From positions 29,336 through 93,335 of the forward strand of contig CACJQX010000002.1 of the NCBI GenBank assembly GCA_902595595.1: a stretch of DNA of 64,000 bases, given 5' to 3'. This DNA is from an uncultured Pelagibacteraceae bacterium. GTDB lineage: Bacteria; Pseudomonadota; Alphaproteobacteria; Pelagibacterales; Pelagibacteraceae. Position 1 is the stretch's first letter. The number at the start of each line of letters is the position of its first letter. The notes under the pieces were generated by a model that did no database searches, was not told the origin of the DNA, and worked only from the letters and a program-made list of their open reading frames with translations. Below, one piece after another: positions 37,716 through 45,973 of the stretch. Both the position numbers and the translations under genes were made by a program.

Positions 37716-37865
37716 CTTCTTTGCCCCCTCTGTCTTGGTGCCTGAGAGATTTGCTCCTTCGGCGAGAATAATTCTCTTTCCAGAGTTAATATGTACGGTC
37801 CTTTTGCCTGAGAGTTTCCGGGGTGGTTGCTCCTTCGGCGCTACAAAAGTAGTCTCTCCCGTGAA
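37716..37865 (-). promoter_or_regulatory. Tandem glycine riboswitch upstream of gcvT
   Basis: On the minus strand there are two copies of the glycine aptamer core. Each has CCGAAGGAGC (at 37829-37838 and 37753-37762 on plus coordinates) followed by CTCTCAGGCA (at 37805-37814 and 37739-37748), with complementary outer arms. The second aptamer ends about 10 bases before gcvT. No strong intrinsic terminator follows, so control may be at translation initiation. Known glycine riboswitches turn on gcv genes when glycine is abundant. Confidence 0.95.
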
Positions 37866-37869
37866 TAAA

Positions 37870-37899
37870 TTTATAGCACATTTAAAATGTTTATGTGAA
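37870..37899 (-). promoter_or_regulatory. Candidate promoter of the gcv riboswitch leader
   Basis: On the minus strand a TTCACA box (37894-37899) and a TATAAA box (37870-37875) are 18 bases apart, placing the transcript start just before the first aptamer. It lies directly after the stop codon of the upstream EamA gene. Identification is by box similarity and position only. Confidence 0.4.
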
Positions 37900-37901
37900 A
37901 T

Positions 37902-38774
37902 TTATTTAGCGACCTTTTTGACAAGTAATGGAGACAAAAATTGTATAACTACTGCAGTAATAACTACGGCTCCCCCAAAAAGTACAGTAAGTGGTGGGTT
38001 TTCATTTGCAAACATCCATGCCCACATAGGTCCTAGGACAGCTTCAGTTAACATAATTATTCCAACAAATGCTGAGGGAGTTGATCTTGCTCCAATTGTT
38101 ATAAGTATAAAACCAAGTCCAACTTGAAAAAATCCTGCTATAAAACCTAAAAAAATATCGTTTGTTGAAACAATAACACTTGGTGACATGATCAAACCTA
38201 TTAATGTTGCAAAAATTCCAGCTACGAGTTGTAAAGGTATCATGTCGACTTTAGGATATTTTCTAACAATTAAAATTAAGATCGCAAATGATATCGGCAT
38301 AATGAATGCAACTAAATTTCCAGTCATTTGACCTGGTGTTAGTGAACTTCCCAACATTAAAATGATGCCAACTACTGCTGTAATAATACAGGTTAATGTA
38401 ACTTTTGAAATTTTTTCTTTTAAAAAAACATAACCAAATATTGCTAAGAACAAAGCTTGAGTTTGTATTATGAAGTTTGCGTTAGCTACTGTTGTTTCGT
38501 ACATAGCAAATACGTAGCTAGCAAATCCAATGGATAAAATTATACCTCCAATTAAACCTGGAACTCCAGATTTATAAAGAGCACTGAAAACTTTTCCTTT
38601 GTAGCTAAATATTAAAAAAATTGTAATTACTCCAATAAAGAAAAGTGATCTCCAAAATAATATTTGCCAAAGGGTAGATCCTTCAAAAGATTTTACTATT
38701 AGACCACCAAAACTTAGTGCACATGCTCCCAAAAAAACTAAAAAAGGGCCTGGTATTTTTGATAAAAAGTTCAT
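37902..38774 (-). CDS. EamA-family (DMT) permease of the 5-oxoprolinase cluster
   Basis: A 290-residue, about ten-helix permease with EamA repeats; the first ends in TQALFLAIFGYVFLKEKIS and the second in LTEAVLGPMWAWMFANE. It overlaps the pxpC start/stop by one base, so it is the third gene of pxpB, pxpC, EamA. This suggests transport of 5-oxoproline, glutamate or a related acid, though unproven. Between it and gcvT is the glycine riboswitch leader. Confidence 0.85.
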   Translation of the reverse strand: MNFLSKIPGPFLVFLGACALSFGGLIVKSFEGSTLWQILFWRSLFFIGVITIFLIFSYKGKVFSALYKSGVPGLIGGIILSIGFASYVFAMYETTVANANFIIQTQALFLAIFGYVFLKEKISKVTLTCIITAVVGIILMLGSSLTPGQMTGNLVAFIMPISFAILILIVRKYPKVDMIPLQLVAGIFATLIGLIMSPSVIVSTNDIFLGFIAGFFQVGLGFILITIGARSTPSAFVGIIMLTEAVLGPMWAWMFANENPPLTVLFGGAVVITAVVIQFLSPLLVKKVAK

Positions 38775-39718
38775 TAAATTTGTGAAAGTAAATTTTGAGT
38801 TTCCATTTCATATAACTTAAATAGAGTCTCTGCATCAGATAAATTAATCTCTTTAAATTTTATTTTTGATCCTGGTGCCATTTGTACCAATCGATCATAA
38901 TCAACACTTGCGACGGCGCCAATTTTTGGATAGCCACCAACAGTGCCATGATCTGAAAGCATTATTATTGGATTGCCATCAGCAGGTACCTGAATAACAC
39001 CTTTGATTAATCCCTCTGATTTAATATTGGTATTAAAGATATTTTCTATTTTAGGACCCTCAAGCCTCATGCCCATTCTGTCTGAAAGTTTTGAAACGAT
39101 AAATTCTTTCTCATAAAATGTTTGTTTTCCTTGCTCTGAAAAATAATCAAAATTTGTGCCCTTTATTACCCTAATGTTTTCTATTTTGTTATTTATATAA
39201 TTTATTTTCTTTACATCTTTATTCGAATTTATTTTTTTAAAATTAATTCTCTGTCCTGTGTCTAATTTTTTTCCATCATTGGATCCAATATTTGCTTTCG
39301 TATTTATAGAACAACTATTCCATTGAAATTTTAAATCAAGTTCTCCACCTAGTGCTAAATATCCATAAACTGACTTATTTGTAGAAAGGATATTTATCTC
39401 ATCTCCATTTTCAATTTGATAGCTTTGATAGCAATTGCCCTTAATTTCAGCATTATTTTTTTTAATTGAAAAAATTACATCTCCGGTAATAGCAAAATTA
39501 ATTTTTTCTCCTGAATATTTTATATGAGGGCCTTGATATGCAAACTCTACCACTGGAAAGTCTAAATTATTATTAACAAGTTTATTAGCTATAAGATAAT
39601 TTCTGTTATCCATAGCACCACTAAATGGTATACCAATATGATAAAGATGGTCCCTGCCTTTATCTTGAAAGGTAGTATTAATTCCAGGTCTAATTATATC
39701 TAAATAATTACTACTCAT
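38774..39718 (-). CDS. pxpC: 5-oxoprolinase subunit C (KipA family)
   Basis: A 314-residue member of the biotin-dependent-carboxylase-like family, one of three subunits of the ATP-dependent enzyme turning 5-oxoproline into glutamate. Visible landmarks are the N-terminal RPGINTTFQDKGRDHLYHIG, SGAMDNRNYLIA, and a C-terminal LSDHGTVGGYPKIGAV. It overlaps pxpB by eight bases. 5-oxoproline forms spontaneously from glutamine and from glutathione breakdown, so this is a housekeeping scavenging route. Confidence 0.92.
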   Translation of the reverse strand: MSSNYLDIIRPGINTTFQDKGRDHLYHIGIPFSGAMDNRNYLIANKLVNNNLDFPVVEFAYQGPHIKYSGEKINFAITGDVIFSIKKNNAEIKGNCYQSYQIENGDEINILSTNKSVYGYLALGGELDLKFQWNSCSINTKANIGSNDGKKLDTGQRINFKKINSNKDVKKINYINNKIENIRVIKGTNFDYFSEQGKQTFYEKEFIVSKLSDRMGMRLEGPKIENIFNTNIKSEGLIKGVIQVPADGNPIIMLSDHGTVGGYPKIGAVASVDYDRLVQMAPGSKIKFKEINLSDAETLFKLYEMETQNLLSQI

Positions 39719-40385
39719 TATAATTTTTATACTGATCTAAAGTAATTTCCTTGAAAATTACTGTATCACCTGGGTTAATTAAATTTGGTTTTTCTTCTTT
39801 TGAACTATCAAAAACATCCAAAGGTGTATTTCCTAAAATATTCCATCCACCTGGACTTTCAAATGTATAAATATTTGCAAATTGTTCAGTTAAAGCAACA
39901 GATCCCTTGGGTACTTTTACTCTTGGAGTTTCTAAACGTTGTGCTCTCATATTCTCATCTAAATCACCAAGAAAAGGCATGCCAGCAATAAAACCTGTCA
40001 TGTAACAGAAATATTCCTTGTTTAAAAAATTCTCTAAAATTTTTTCTCTACTTAATTTTAATATTTCTTCCAATCTTTTAATATCCATAGAAAAATTTTC
40101 GTGACAACAAACTGGTATTTCCAATGTTTTAGATTTTGTTTTTTCTGAATCTTCAATATTAATTTTTTCTATAAATTTTTTAACTTCTTTAAAAGTTGTT
40201 TTTTTTAGATCATAAGAAATGATTAATTTATTATACGAAGGTGTTAAATTATTTATCCCTTCAAATTTTTTTTCTTTAATGGTTTTAAAATATTTTATTA
40301 CTTGTGAATTAATTGATTTATTAACTTCATTACCAAAATCGCAGTACAAAGCTGCGTCACCAAGATTTGATATATTTTTTATCAT
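39711..40385 (-). CDS. pxpB: 5-oxoprolinase subunit B (KipI family)
   Basis: A 224-residue subunit of 5-oxoprolinase. Motifs include GDAALYCDFGNEVN at the start, the CYMTGFIAGMPFLGDLD segment and the FESPGGWNILGNTPL segment near the end, all typical of KipI/PxpB. It is transcribed divergently from pxpA across a 27-base spacer, whereas many bacteria have all subunits in one direction. Confidence 0.93.
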   Translation of the reverse strand: MIKNISNLGDAALYCDFGNEVNKSINSQVIKYFKTIKEKKFEGINNLTPSYNKLIISYDLKKTTFKEVKKFIEKINIEDSEKTKSKTLEIPVCCHENFSMDIKRLEEILKLSREKILENFLNKEYFCYMTGFIAGMPFLGDLDENMRAQRLETPRVKVPKGSVALTEQFANIYTFESPGGWNILGNTPLDVFDSSKEEKPNLINPGDTVIFKEITLDQYKNYNE

Positions 40386-40412
40386 GACATGTTATACTTA
40401 ACATTAGAGACT

Positions 40413-41192
40413 ATGGAAATTAATATAAATTGTGATTTAGGTGAAAAATCAAAACATCATTCAAATAAGTATGATCCAGACTTACTAGAAATAGTTAATT
40501 CTGCAAATGTCGCATGTGGTTATCATGCAGGTGATGAGGAATCCATGAATCAAGTAGTTCAAATTTCAAAAAAAAATGGTGTTAGTATTGGAGCCCACCC
40601 TTCATTTAATGATCCTGAAAATTTTGGAAGACAGAGAATAAATCTTTCGCCTACTGAAGTAAGACAATTGATTATAGATCAATATGAAATTCTTCAAAAA
40701 ATTGCTCAAGATCATGGAGAGAATGTTACTCATATAAAGCCCCATGGTGCTTTAAACAATATGGCATGTGAGGATATTGACTTAGCTACTACTTTGGCAA
40801 AAGTCATTAACGAGATTAGTAAAGATTTAATTTATCTGGTTCCTACAGGATCTAAAATGGAAGAAGCAGCAAAAAAAATAAACATGCGTATTGCTTGTGA
40901 GATTTTTGCAGATAGAAATTATGAGGACGATGGCAACTTGGTTTCTAGAAAAAAACCACATGCTCTTATTACGGATCCAGAAGAAGCCAAAAAACACGTA
41001 TTAAATATGGTTAAAAATCAGTCACTTAATTGTCACAGTGGAAAGCAGATACCTTGTGAAATAGACTCGGTATGCATACATGGGGATAACGAAAGTTCGT
41101 TATCTACGGCAATATCAATTAGAAAAAACCTGATAGAGAACGGATTAAAACTAAAACCTTTAAATAAAATGGAGAAATTTTTAAATGATTAA
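40413..41192 (+). CDS. pxpA: 5-oxoprolinase subunit A (LamB/YcsF family)
   Basis: The LamB/YcsF-family subunit of 5-oxoprolinase, 259 residues from the chosen start. It opens with ININCDLGEKS and has NVACGYHAGDEESM, GAHPSFND and HIKPHGALNN, the conserved histidine and acidic motifs. An in-frame ATG at 40389 would leave only three bases between it and the divergent pxpB start and add eight residues not seen in the family, so 40413 is preferred. The stop overlaps the TPR gene by eight bases. Confidence 0.93.
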   Translation: MEININCDLGEKSKHHSNKYDPDLLEIVNSANVACGYHAGDEESMNQVVQISKKNGVSIGAHPSFNDPENFGRQRINLSPTEVRQLIIDQYEILQKIAQDHGENVTHIKPHGALNNMACEDIDLATTLAKVINEISKDLIYLVPTGSKMEEAAKKINMRIACEIFADRNYEDDGNLVSRKKPHALITDPEEAKKHVLNMVKNQSLNCHSGKQIPCEIDSVCIHGDNESSLSTAISIRKNLIENGLKLKPLNKMEKFLND

Positions 41193-41670
41193 AAAAATAT
41201 TTGTATTTTTGATTTTGACGTTATTTACAACAAACTCTTTTTCTGCAGGATCAGACTCTACTTCTACAAAAGTAAAATCTAATTATGATAAGGCAGTACA
41301 ATCAATAAAGTTTGCAAAAAAATATGAAGCAAAGGGGAAGCTTGAGAAAGCAAAAAAAAGATATGCTAAAGCTCAAAAACTACTTTTGAAGTCTAATTCA
41401 GAAAAACCTAACAAAGCTGATACTTTGAATTATTTAGGTTTTACTACTCGAAAACTTGGTGATTACGAGAATGGCGAAAAATATTATCTACAAGGTCTAG
41501 CAATTGAACCTAATCATATAGGTATAAATGAATATTTGGGTGAATTATATGTTGCGACAAACAGATTAGATTTAGCCAAAGAGAGATTAAAAATATTAGA
41601 AAACTGTAATTGTGAAGAATATACAGAATTAAAACAAATTATTGATGGTACAAAAAAATCAAAATATTAA
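41185..41670 (+). CDS. Exported TPR-repeat protein
   Basis: A 161-residue protein with a signal peptide (hydrophobic to about residue 18, ending SFSAG) and two or three tetratricopeptide repeats, for example DTLNYLGFTTRKLGDYENGE and GINEYLGELYVATNRLDLAK. A lysine-rich coiled segment precedes them. Such proteins mediate protein contacts in the periplasm. It overlaps pxpA by eight bases and the convergent dctM by four, so the job may relate to either neighbour or to neither. Confidence 0.8.
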   Translation: MIKKIFVFLILTLFTTNSFSAGSDSTSTKVKSNYDKAVQSIKFAKKYEAKGKLEKAKKRYAKAQKLLLKSNSEKPNKADTLNYLGFTTRKLGDYENGEKYYLQGLAIEPNHIGINEYLGELYVATNRLDLAKERLKILENCNCEEYTELKQIIDGTKKSKY

Positions 41671-42977
41671 TTAATATTTTGAACCATTTGTTGTGGCATC
41701 CATAAAGCTATCTCTGGAAAGACAACAACAAGAATTACTGCAAGGATCATTAACATAAACAATGGAAATGCGCTCCTTGCAATAAATCCCATATCTTTGT
41801 TAGCCATTCCTTGTAATACGAATAAATTAAATCCTACAGGTGGTGTGATTTGAGCCATTTCAACTACTATAACTAAAAATATACCAAACCAAATCATATC
41901 AAAACCAGCTTGTCTAATCATTGGCTCAATAATTGCCATTGTAAGTACTACTGCTGAAATTCCATCAAGAAACATTCCAAGAATAATATAAAAAATCATT
42001 AAAACAAAAATTAGTACATAAGGAGATAGTTCCATGTTTTGTATCCAAATAGCTAAATTTCTTGGAAGACCGGTAAATCCCATAGCTAGTGATAAAAATG
42101 TAGAGCCAGCTAAAATAAAAGCAATCATACAAGATGTTTTGGTTGCTCCTAACAAAGATTGTTTAAATGTTTCAATAGTTAAGCTCTTTTGAAAGTAAGA
42201 TAAAATTAAAGCACCTACTACACCTAAAGAGGCAGCCTCAGTTGCTGTTGCAACTCCGGTGTATATTGATCCAATTACAGCTGATATCAAAATAATTACT
42301 GGTAATAATTGTTTGGATTTTTTTATTTTTTCTAAAAAAGAGAAATTTTCTACATACTTTGGCATACTTTTTTTATTTATTAAAGACCAGATGATTACGT
42401 AAGACATAAATATAAGTGCAATCATTATCCCTGGAATGATTCCTGCAATAAATAGCTTTGCAATAGACTCTTGAACAGTAACTCCGTAAATTATTAATAT
42501 TATTGAAGGAGGAATAAGAAGCCCCAAAGTTCCTGAGCCTGCTAGACTGCCTAACAAAATTTTTTCTGGATATTTTCTTTTTCTTAATTCTGGGATAGAC
42601 ATCTTACCTACTGTTGCAACAGTTGCTGCTGAAGAGCCTGATATTGCTGCAAAAAGTGCACAACCAACAACATTTACATGAATTAATCCACCTGGTAATT
42701 TTTGCATCCATGGTGATAGTCCAGCAAATAAATTTTCAGATAACTTTGTCCTAAATAATATTTCACCCATCCAAACAAACAATGGTAAAGCTGTTAATGT
42801 CCATGATGATGAGGTTCCCCATATTGTAGTTGCCATGGCATCCCCCACTGGTCTTGAAGTAAATAACATCATCCCAATTGTTGAAACTCCTATCATGCTT
42901 ATCGCTACCCAGATTCCAGATCCAAGAAAAAATAAAAGTACACTTATAAAAAATATTATGAGAAAAATTTCAGTCAT
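41667..42977 (-). CDS. dctM: TRAP transporter large permease
   Basis: A 436-residue DctM-type membrane protein with about twelve hydrophobic segments; the GSSAATVATVGKMSIPELRKR motif and SLAGSGTLGLLIPPSIILIIYG are signatures of the family's first half, TATEAASLGVVGALI and the VVEMAQITPPVGFNLFVL stretch of the second. It carries the sodium-driven transport. It overlaps dctQ by eight bases. Substrate depends on DctP; carboxylates are usual. Confidence 0.94.
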   Translation of the reverse strand: MTEIFLIIFFISVLLFFLGSGIWVAISMIGVSTIGMMLFTSRPVGDAMATTIWGTSSSWTLTALPLFVWMGEILFRTKLSENLFAGLSPWMQKLPGGLIHVNVVGCALFAAISGSSAATVATVGKMSIPELRKRKYPEKILLGSLAGSGTLGLLIPPSIILIIYGVTVQESIAKLFIAGIIPGIMIALIFMSYVIIWSLINKKSMPKYVENFSFLEKIKKSKQLLPVIILISAVIGSIYTGVATATEAASLGVVGALILSYFQKSLTIETFKQSLLGATKTSCMIAFILAGSTFLSLAMGFTGLPRNLAIWIQNMELSPYVLIFVLMIFYIILGMFLDGISAVVLTMAIIEPMIRQAGFDMIWFGIFLVIVVEMAQITPPVGFNLFVLQGMANKDMGFIARSAFPLFMLMILAVILVVVFPEIALWMPQQMVQNIN

Positions 42978-43458
42978 TCTTACTTAAAATTGTTAAAATA
43001 AATTTATGTAAAACAGCTATAAAAAAAATTAAAGATCCGATAGCAACACTAGTTTGAGGAATCCATATTAAGATCTCATCTGCACCTTCGCTTCTCTCTT
43101 GAAAATCATAAGAGATTAATAACATTTTCCATAAGTAAAATGACAAATAGCCTGAAAAAATTGTTGCTACTATCAGACACCATATTTCTAAAAATTTCTT
43201 ATAAGATGAAGAGGCTTTTTCTAAGAAAAGAGTAATTCGAATATGTCCACCCTCAACAAAAGTAAATGCTAACGCATAAAAGGAAGCTGCAGCCATGCAG
43301 TAACCTGAGTACTCAGCTAAACCTCTTATGTAAAAACCAAATATCCTTGAGGAAATTCCAATTAAAATAAAAACTGCAACAAGTATTAAAAAAAAAGCAG
43401 CTAAATATCCTGAAAATTTATAAAGTTTATTTAGATTATTATTTATTGATTGAAACAT
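42970..43458 (-). CDS. dctQ: TRAP transporter small permease
   Basis: A 162-residue four-helix membrane protein typical of DctQ, with the central FTFVEGGHIRITLFLEK motif and a late IPQTSVAIGSLIFFI helix. It assists DctM in forming the membrane unit. Its start codon is eight bases after a strong hairpin that follows dctP, and no obvious ribosome site precedes it, so expression relies on read-through from dctP. Confidence 0.92.
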   Translation of the reverse strand: MFQSINNNLNKLYKFSGYLAAFFLILVAVFILIGISSRIFGFYIRGLAEYSGYCMAAASFYALAFTFVEGGHIRITLFLEKASSSYKKFLEIWCLIVATIFSGYLSFYLWKMLLISYDFQERSEGADEILIWIPQTSVAIGSLIFFIAVLHKFILTILSKND

Positions 43459-43466
43459 TTAGTAAA

Positions 43467-43500
43467 AAGGCCAACTTACTACAAGTTGGCCTTTTTTTTA
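43467..43500 (-). terminator. Hairpin terminator/attenuator between dctP and dctQ
   Basis: A perfect 11-base-pair stem (AAGGCCAACTT against AAGTTGGCCTT, 43467-43477 with 43483-43493) has a five-base loop and T-runs on both sides. In the direction of dctPQM transcription the stem is followed by five U residues. It sits seven bases after the dctP stop and eight before the dctQ start. It should trim most transcripts after dctP, giving more binding protein than permease. Confidence 0.85.
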
Positions 43501-43507
43501 AGACTAT

Positions 43508-44479
43508 TTATTTGTAGGCAGATAAAACTGCAGCACCTCTGTCTCCAGCTTTTGCTTTCCACTCTTCAGACATTGTTGCTCCAACTTTTTCAAAATGTTT
43601 TTTCAAAGCTGAATTAACTTCGCCTACTTCCATTCCAGCATCTGCTAAAGCTTTCTTGTCTCCAGTATTACCTTGTTTAGATAATTCCCAACCTTTTTCC
43701 TCAGCAATTGCTGCTTGGTTCATGACAAGATCTTGAGTTGCTTTATCAAGTTTATTCCAAGCGGCTTTGTTAGCTATGATCATATTTTTTGGAAACCATG
43801 CTGCTATATCATAAAAATATTTAACACCATTTTCCCAAATCTTGCTATTTTTACCAGTAGTAGGAGAAGTAATCATACTTTCCACAGCACCAGTAGAAAA
43901 TGCTTGGCTAATTTCAGCTGCTTCAATTTTCGTTGGTGCCATTCCTGTTAACTCCGCAATTCTAATTGTTGCAGAGTTGTATGCTCTAAATTTTAATCCA
44001 TTTAGATCACCAACTTTTTTAATTTGCTTTTTACTGTAAAGTCCTTGTGCAGGCCATGGCACTGCATAAAGAAATACTAGTCCTTTTTCATCAAGACTCT
44101 TAACAATATATGGCTTTGAAGCTTCATATAATTTCATAGCATCATCATAAGTAGTTGCCAAGAAAGGTAATGAGTCAATTTCATATAATGGATCTTCTTT
44201 TCCAAGAGCTGACATAAATCTTTCACCGATAGGCGCTTGACCTGTTCTTACAGCTCTGAAAATTTCACCACCTTTAAATAATGAACCACCTGGGTGAGTA
44301 ACAATTGTAAGTTTTCCACCACTTTTTTCAGTTACATTCTTTGCAAATTCTGTTGCATTAGCAGAATGAAAGTTTCCTGCACCATAAGCTAGTGCCATAT
44401 CCCATTTCTCAGCTAAAGAAACGTTAGCAAATAATAAAACTGAAGTAATTATAGATATAAATAATTTAAATAATTTCAT
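43508..44479 (-). CDS. dctP: TRAP transporter substrate-binding protein
   Basis: A 323-residue periplasmic binding protein with signal peptide ending near FANVSLAEK. Family marks: GSLFKGGEIFRAVRTGQAPIG near residue 70, the LPFLATTYDDA stretch, and the conserved Arg in LNGLKFRAYNSATIRIAELTG, where the arginine normally holds a substrate carboxylate. It has an unusually good ribosome site. Ligand not determinable; the nearby 5-oxoprolinase genes make pyroglutamate or another small acid worth testing. It leads dctP, hairpin, dctQ, dctM. Confidence 0.93.
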   Translation of the reverse strand: MKLFKLFISIITSVLLFANVSLAEKWDMALAYGAGNFHSANATEFAKNVTEKSGGKLTIVTHPGGSLFKGGEIFRAVRTGQAPIGERFMSALGKEDPLYEIDSLPFLATTYDDAMKLYEASKPYIVKSLDEKGLVFLYAVPWPAQGLYSKKQIKKVGDLNGLKFRAYNSATIRIAELTGMAPTKIEAAEISQAFSTGAVESMITSPTTGKNSKIWENGVKYFYDIAAWFPKNMIIANKAAWNKLDKATQDLVMNQAAIAEEKGWELSKQGNTGDKKALADAGMEVGEVNSALKKHFEKVGATMSEEWKAKAGDRGAAVLSAYK

Positions 44480-44482
44480 CTA

Positions 44483-44490
44483 TCCTCCTT
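44483..44490 (-). promoter_or_regulatory. Strong ribosome-binding site of dctP
   Basis: AAGGAGGA lies three to four bases from the dctP ATG on the minus strand, an almost perfect match to the anti-Shine-Dalgarno. Most genes here have only weak A-rich sites, so this fits high expression of the binding protein. Confidence 0.6.
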
Positions 44491-44590
44491 TTTAAAAATA
44501 ACATTTAATTATCTCTGAAAGAGTAAATCAATAAAATTATCATCATGGTCTCATTGAAAATTTGCTAGATTATACTATTATAATGCTATC

Positions 44591-45202
44591 TTGATTGAAG
44601 AGCTCATAATTTTAACCAATATAATTTTTATCACAATTATATTAACAGCAGATAACGCAGTGATAGTTGGATCTATTGCTTCAAATTTTGTTCCAAAAAA
44701 TAGAAAACAAATAATTCTTTGGGGTGTAATTGGAGCGTTTGTTTTTAAAATTTTTTTTGCAATTTTTGCGACATTTTTATTTGAATTTTATTTTATAAAA
44801 ATTTTGGGTGGTTTATTATTAATTTGGATTGTAAATGATTTAAGGAAAGATTTACTAGACATTAAAAAAGTAAAACCCACTACAAAAAAAAGCAAAGAGC
44901 CTTCATACATTAGTAGCATTGGAAAAGTATTATTTGCAGATATCATGATTAGTTTTGATAATGTCATTGGTGTAGTTGCGGCAGCAAAAGGATATTTTGG
45001 ATTTATGATATTTGGACTGATGTTATCAGTTGTTCTAACTGGTGCTTTAGCAACATATATGGCTAATTATATACAAAGACATATTTGGATAGCATATATC
45101 GGTTTAGTATTTATCTTAATAGTTGGTCTACAATTAGTAATTGGCGGATTAGTTGACCTTGAAATATTAAATATTAATGAAGAATTTAAAAAATACTTTT
45201 AA
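44591..45202 (+). CDS. TerC/YjbE family membrane protein
   Basis: A 203-residue protein with about six helices. It has the acidic intramembrane motifs of TerC: ILTADNAVIVGSIAS in the first half and ISFDNVIGVVAAAKG in the second, where the two Asp-Asn pairs are thought to bind metal. YjbE/YkoY-type relatives export manganese or load metal to exported enzymes. The start is TTG at 44591; the ATG eight bases upstream runs into a stop. It stands alone between two promoters, facing panB tail to tail without a gap. Confidence 0.83.
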   Translation: MIEELIILTNIIFITIILTADNAVIVGSIASNFVPKNRKQIILWGVIGAFVFKIFFAIFATFLFEFYFIKILGGLLLIWIVNDLRKDLLDIKKVKPTTKKSKEPSYISSIGKVLFADIMISFDNVIGVVAAAKGYFGFMIFGLMLSVVLTGALATYMANYIQRHIWIAYIGLVFILIVGLQLVIGGLVDLEILNINEEFKKYF

Positions 45203-45973
45203 TTAAAAAGAATTTTTTTTATTAGGAAATTTAATTTTTCTAACTTCTTTTGAATAATTTGAAACAGCTTTAGAAATATCATTTCTAATATTTGCATATT
45301 TTTTTACAAATTTGTAATTCATTGGATTTAATCCGATTAAATCATCAAAAACTAATATTTGACCATCACAATATTTGGAAGCTCCAATACCAATAGTTGG
45401 TATCTTTAAATTTTGCGTAACAAGCTTTGCTAAAGAAGTTTCAACACATTCTAAAACAATTGAAAACACTCCAGCTTTTTCTAATAATTGTGAGTCTTTT
45501 ATAATGTTGTTTCTCTCTAACTTTTTTTTTCCTTTAAATTTGAAAGTTTTATCTGACTGAGGAAGCAACCCTAGATGGCCCATGACTGGAATTTTGTTTT
45601 TAACTAAAGATTTGATTATTTCATAAATTTTTTTTCCACCTTCTAATTTTACACCGTCACACTTTGTTTTTTTCATTATTTGTTTTGCATTTTTCACTGC
45701 CTCTTTAGGAGTTCGATAAGTGTTATGTGGCATATCAACAATCATTAAACTTTTTTTTATACCCATTCTCACACTTTTAGAGTGTTCAATCATAGTGCTC
45801 AAATTTACTTCTCTTGTAGATTTATAACTGTATAAAACCGAACCAAGTGAGTCTCCTACTAAAATTAAATCACAATAATTATCCAATATAGAAGCAATAT
45901 TTTTTGAATAGGCAGTTAAACTAACTATTTTTGACTTATTTTTTTTTGCAATAAATTTTTTAATTTTACTCAT
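45203..45973 (-). CDS. panB: 3-methyl-2-oxobutanoate hydroxymethyltransferase
   Basis: First step of pantothenate synthesis: adds a hydroxymethyl group from methylenetetrahydrofolate to 2-oxoisovalerate. At 256 residues it has the TIM-barrel motifs DLILVGDSLGSVLYSY, SLMIVDMPHNTYRT, GVKLEGG, PVMGHLGLLPQS and IPTIGIGASKYCDGQILVFDD in short form. Magnesium ligands are the two Asp at VGDS and VDMP. panC is not adjacent. It overlaps the MGMT-like gene by eight bases. Its methylene-THF need links to the glycine cleavage system. Confidence 0.94.
   Translation of the reverse strand: MSKIKKFIAKKNKSKIVSLTAYSKNIASILDNYCDLILVGDSLGSVLYSYKSTREVNLSTMIEHSKSVRMGIKKSLMIVDMPHNTYRTPKEAVKNAKQIMKKTKCDGVKLEGGKKIYEIIKSLVKNKIPVMGHLGLLPQSDKTFKFKGKKKLERNNIIKDSQLLEKAGVFSIVLECVETSLAKLVTQNLKIPTIGIGASKYCDGQILVFDDLIGLNPMNYKFVKKYANIRNDISKAVSNYSKEVRKIKFPNKKNSF

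Noticed and set aside
37735..38127. Plus-strand open frame over the glycine riboswitch and the end of the EamA gene
   Set aside because: It lies antisense to a recognised riboswitch and a conserved transporter gene and encodes no familiar domain.
40389..40412. Upstream ATG for pxpA at 40389
   Set aside because: It would leave three bases between divergent start codons and adds residues absent from the LamB/YcsF family; ATG 40413 fits the conserved N terminus.
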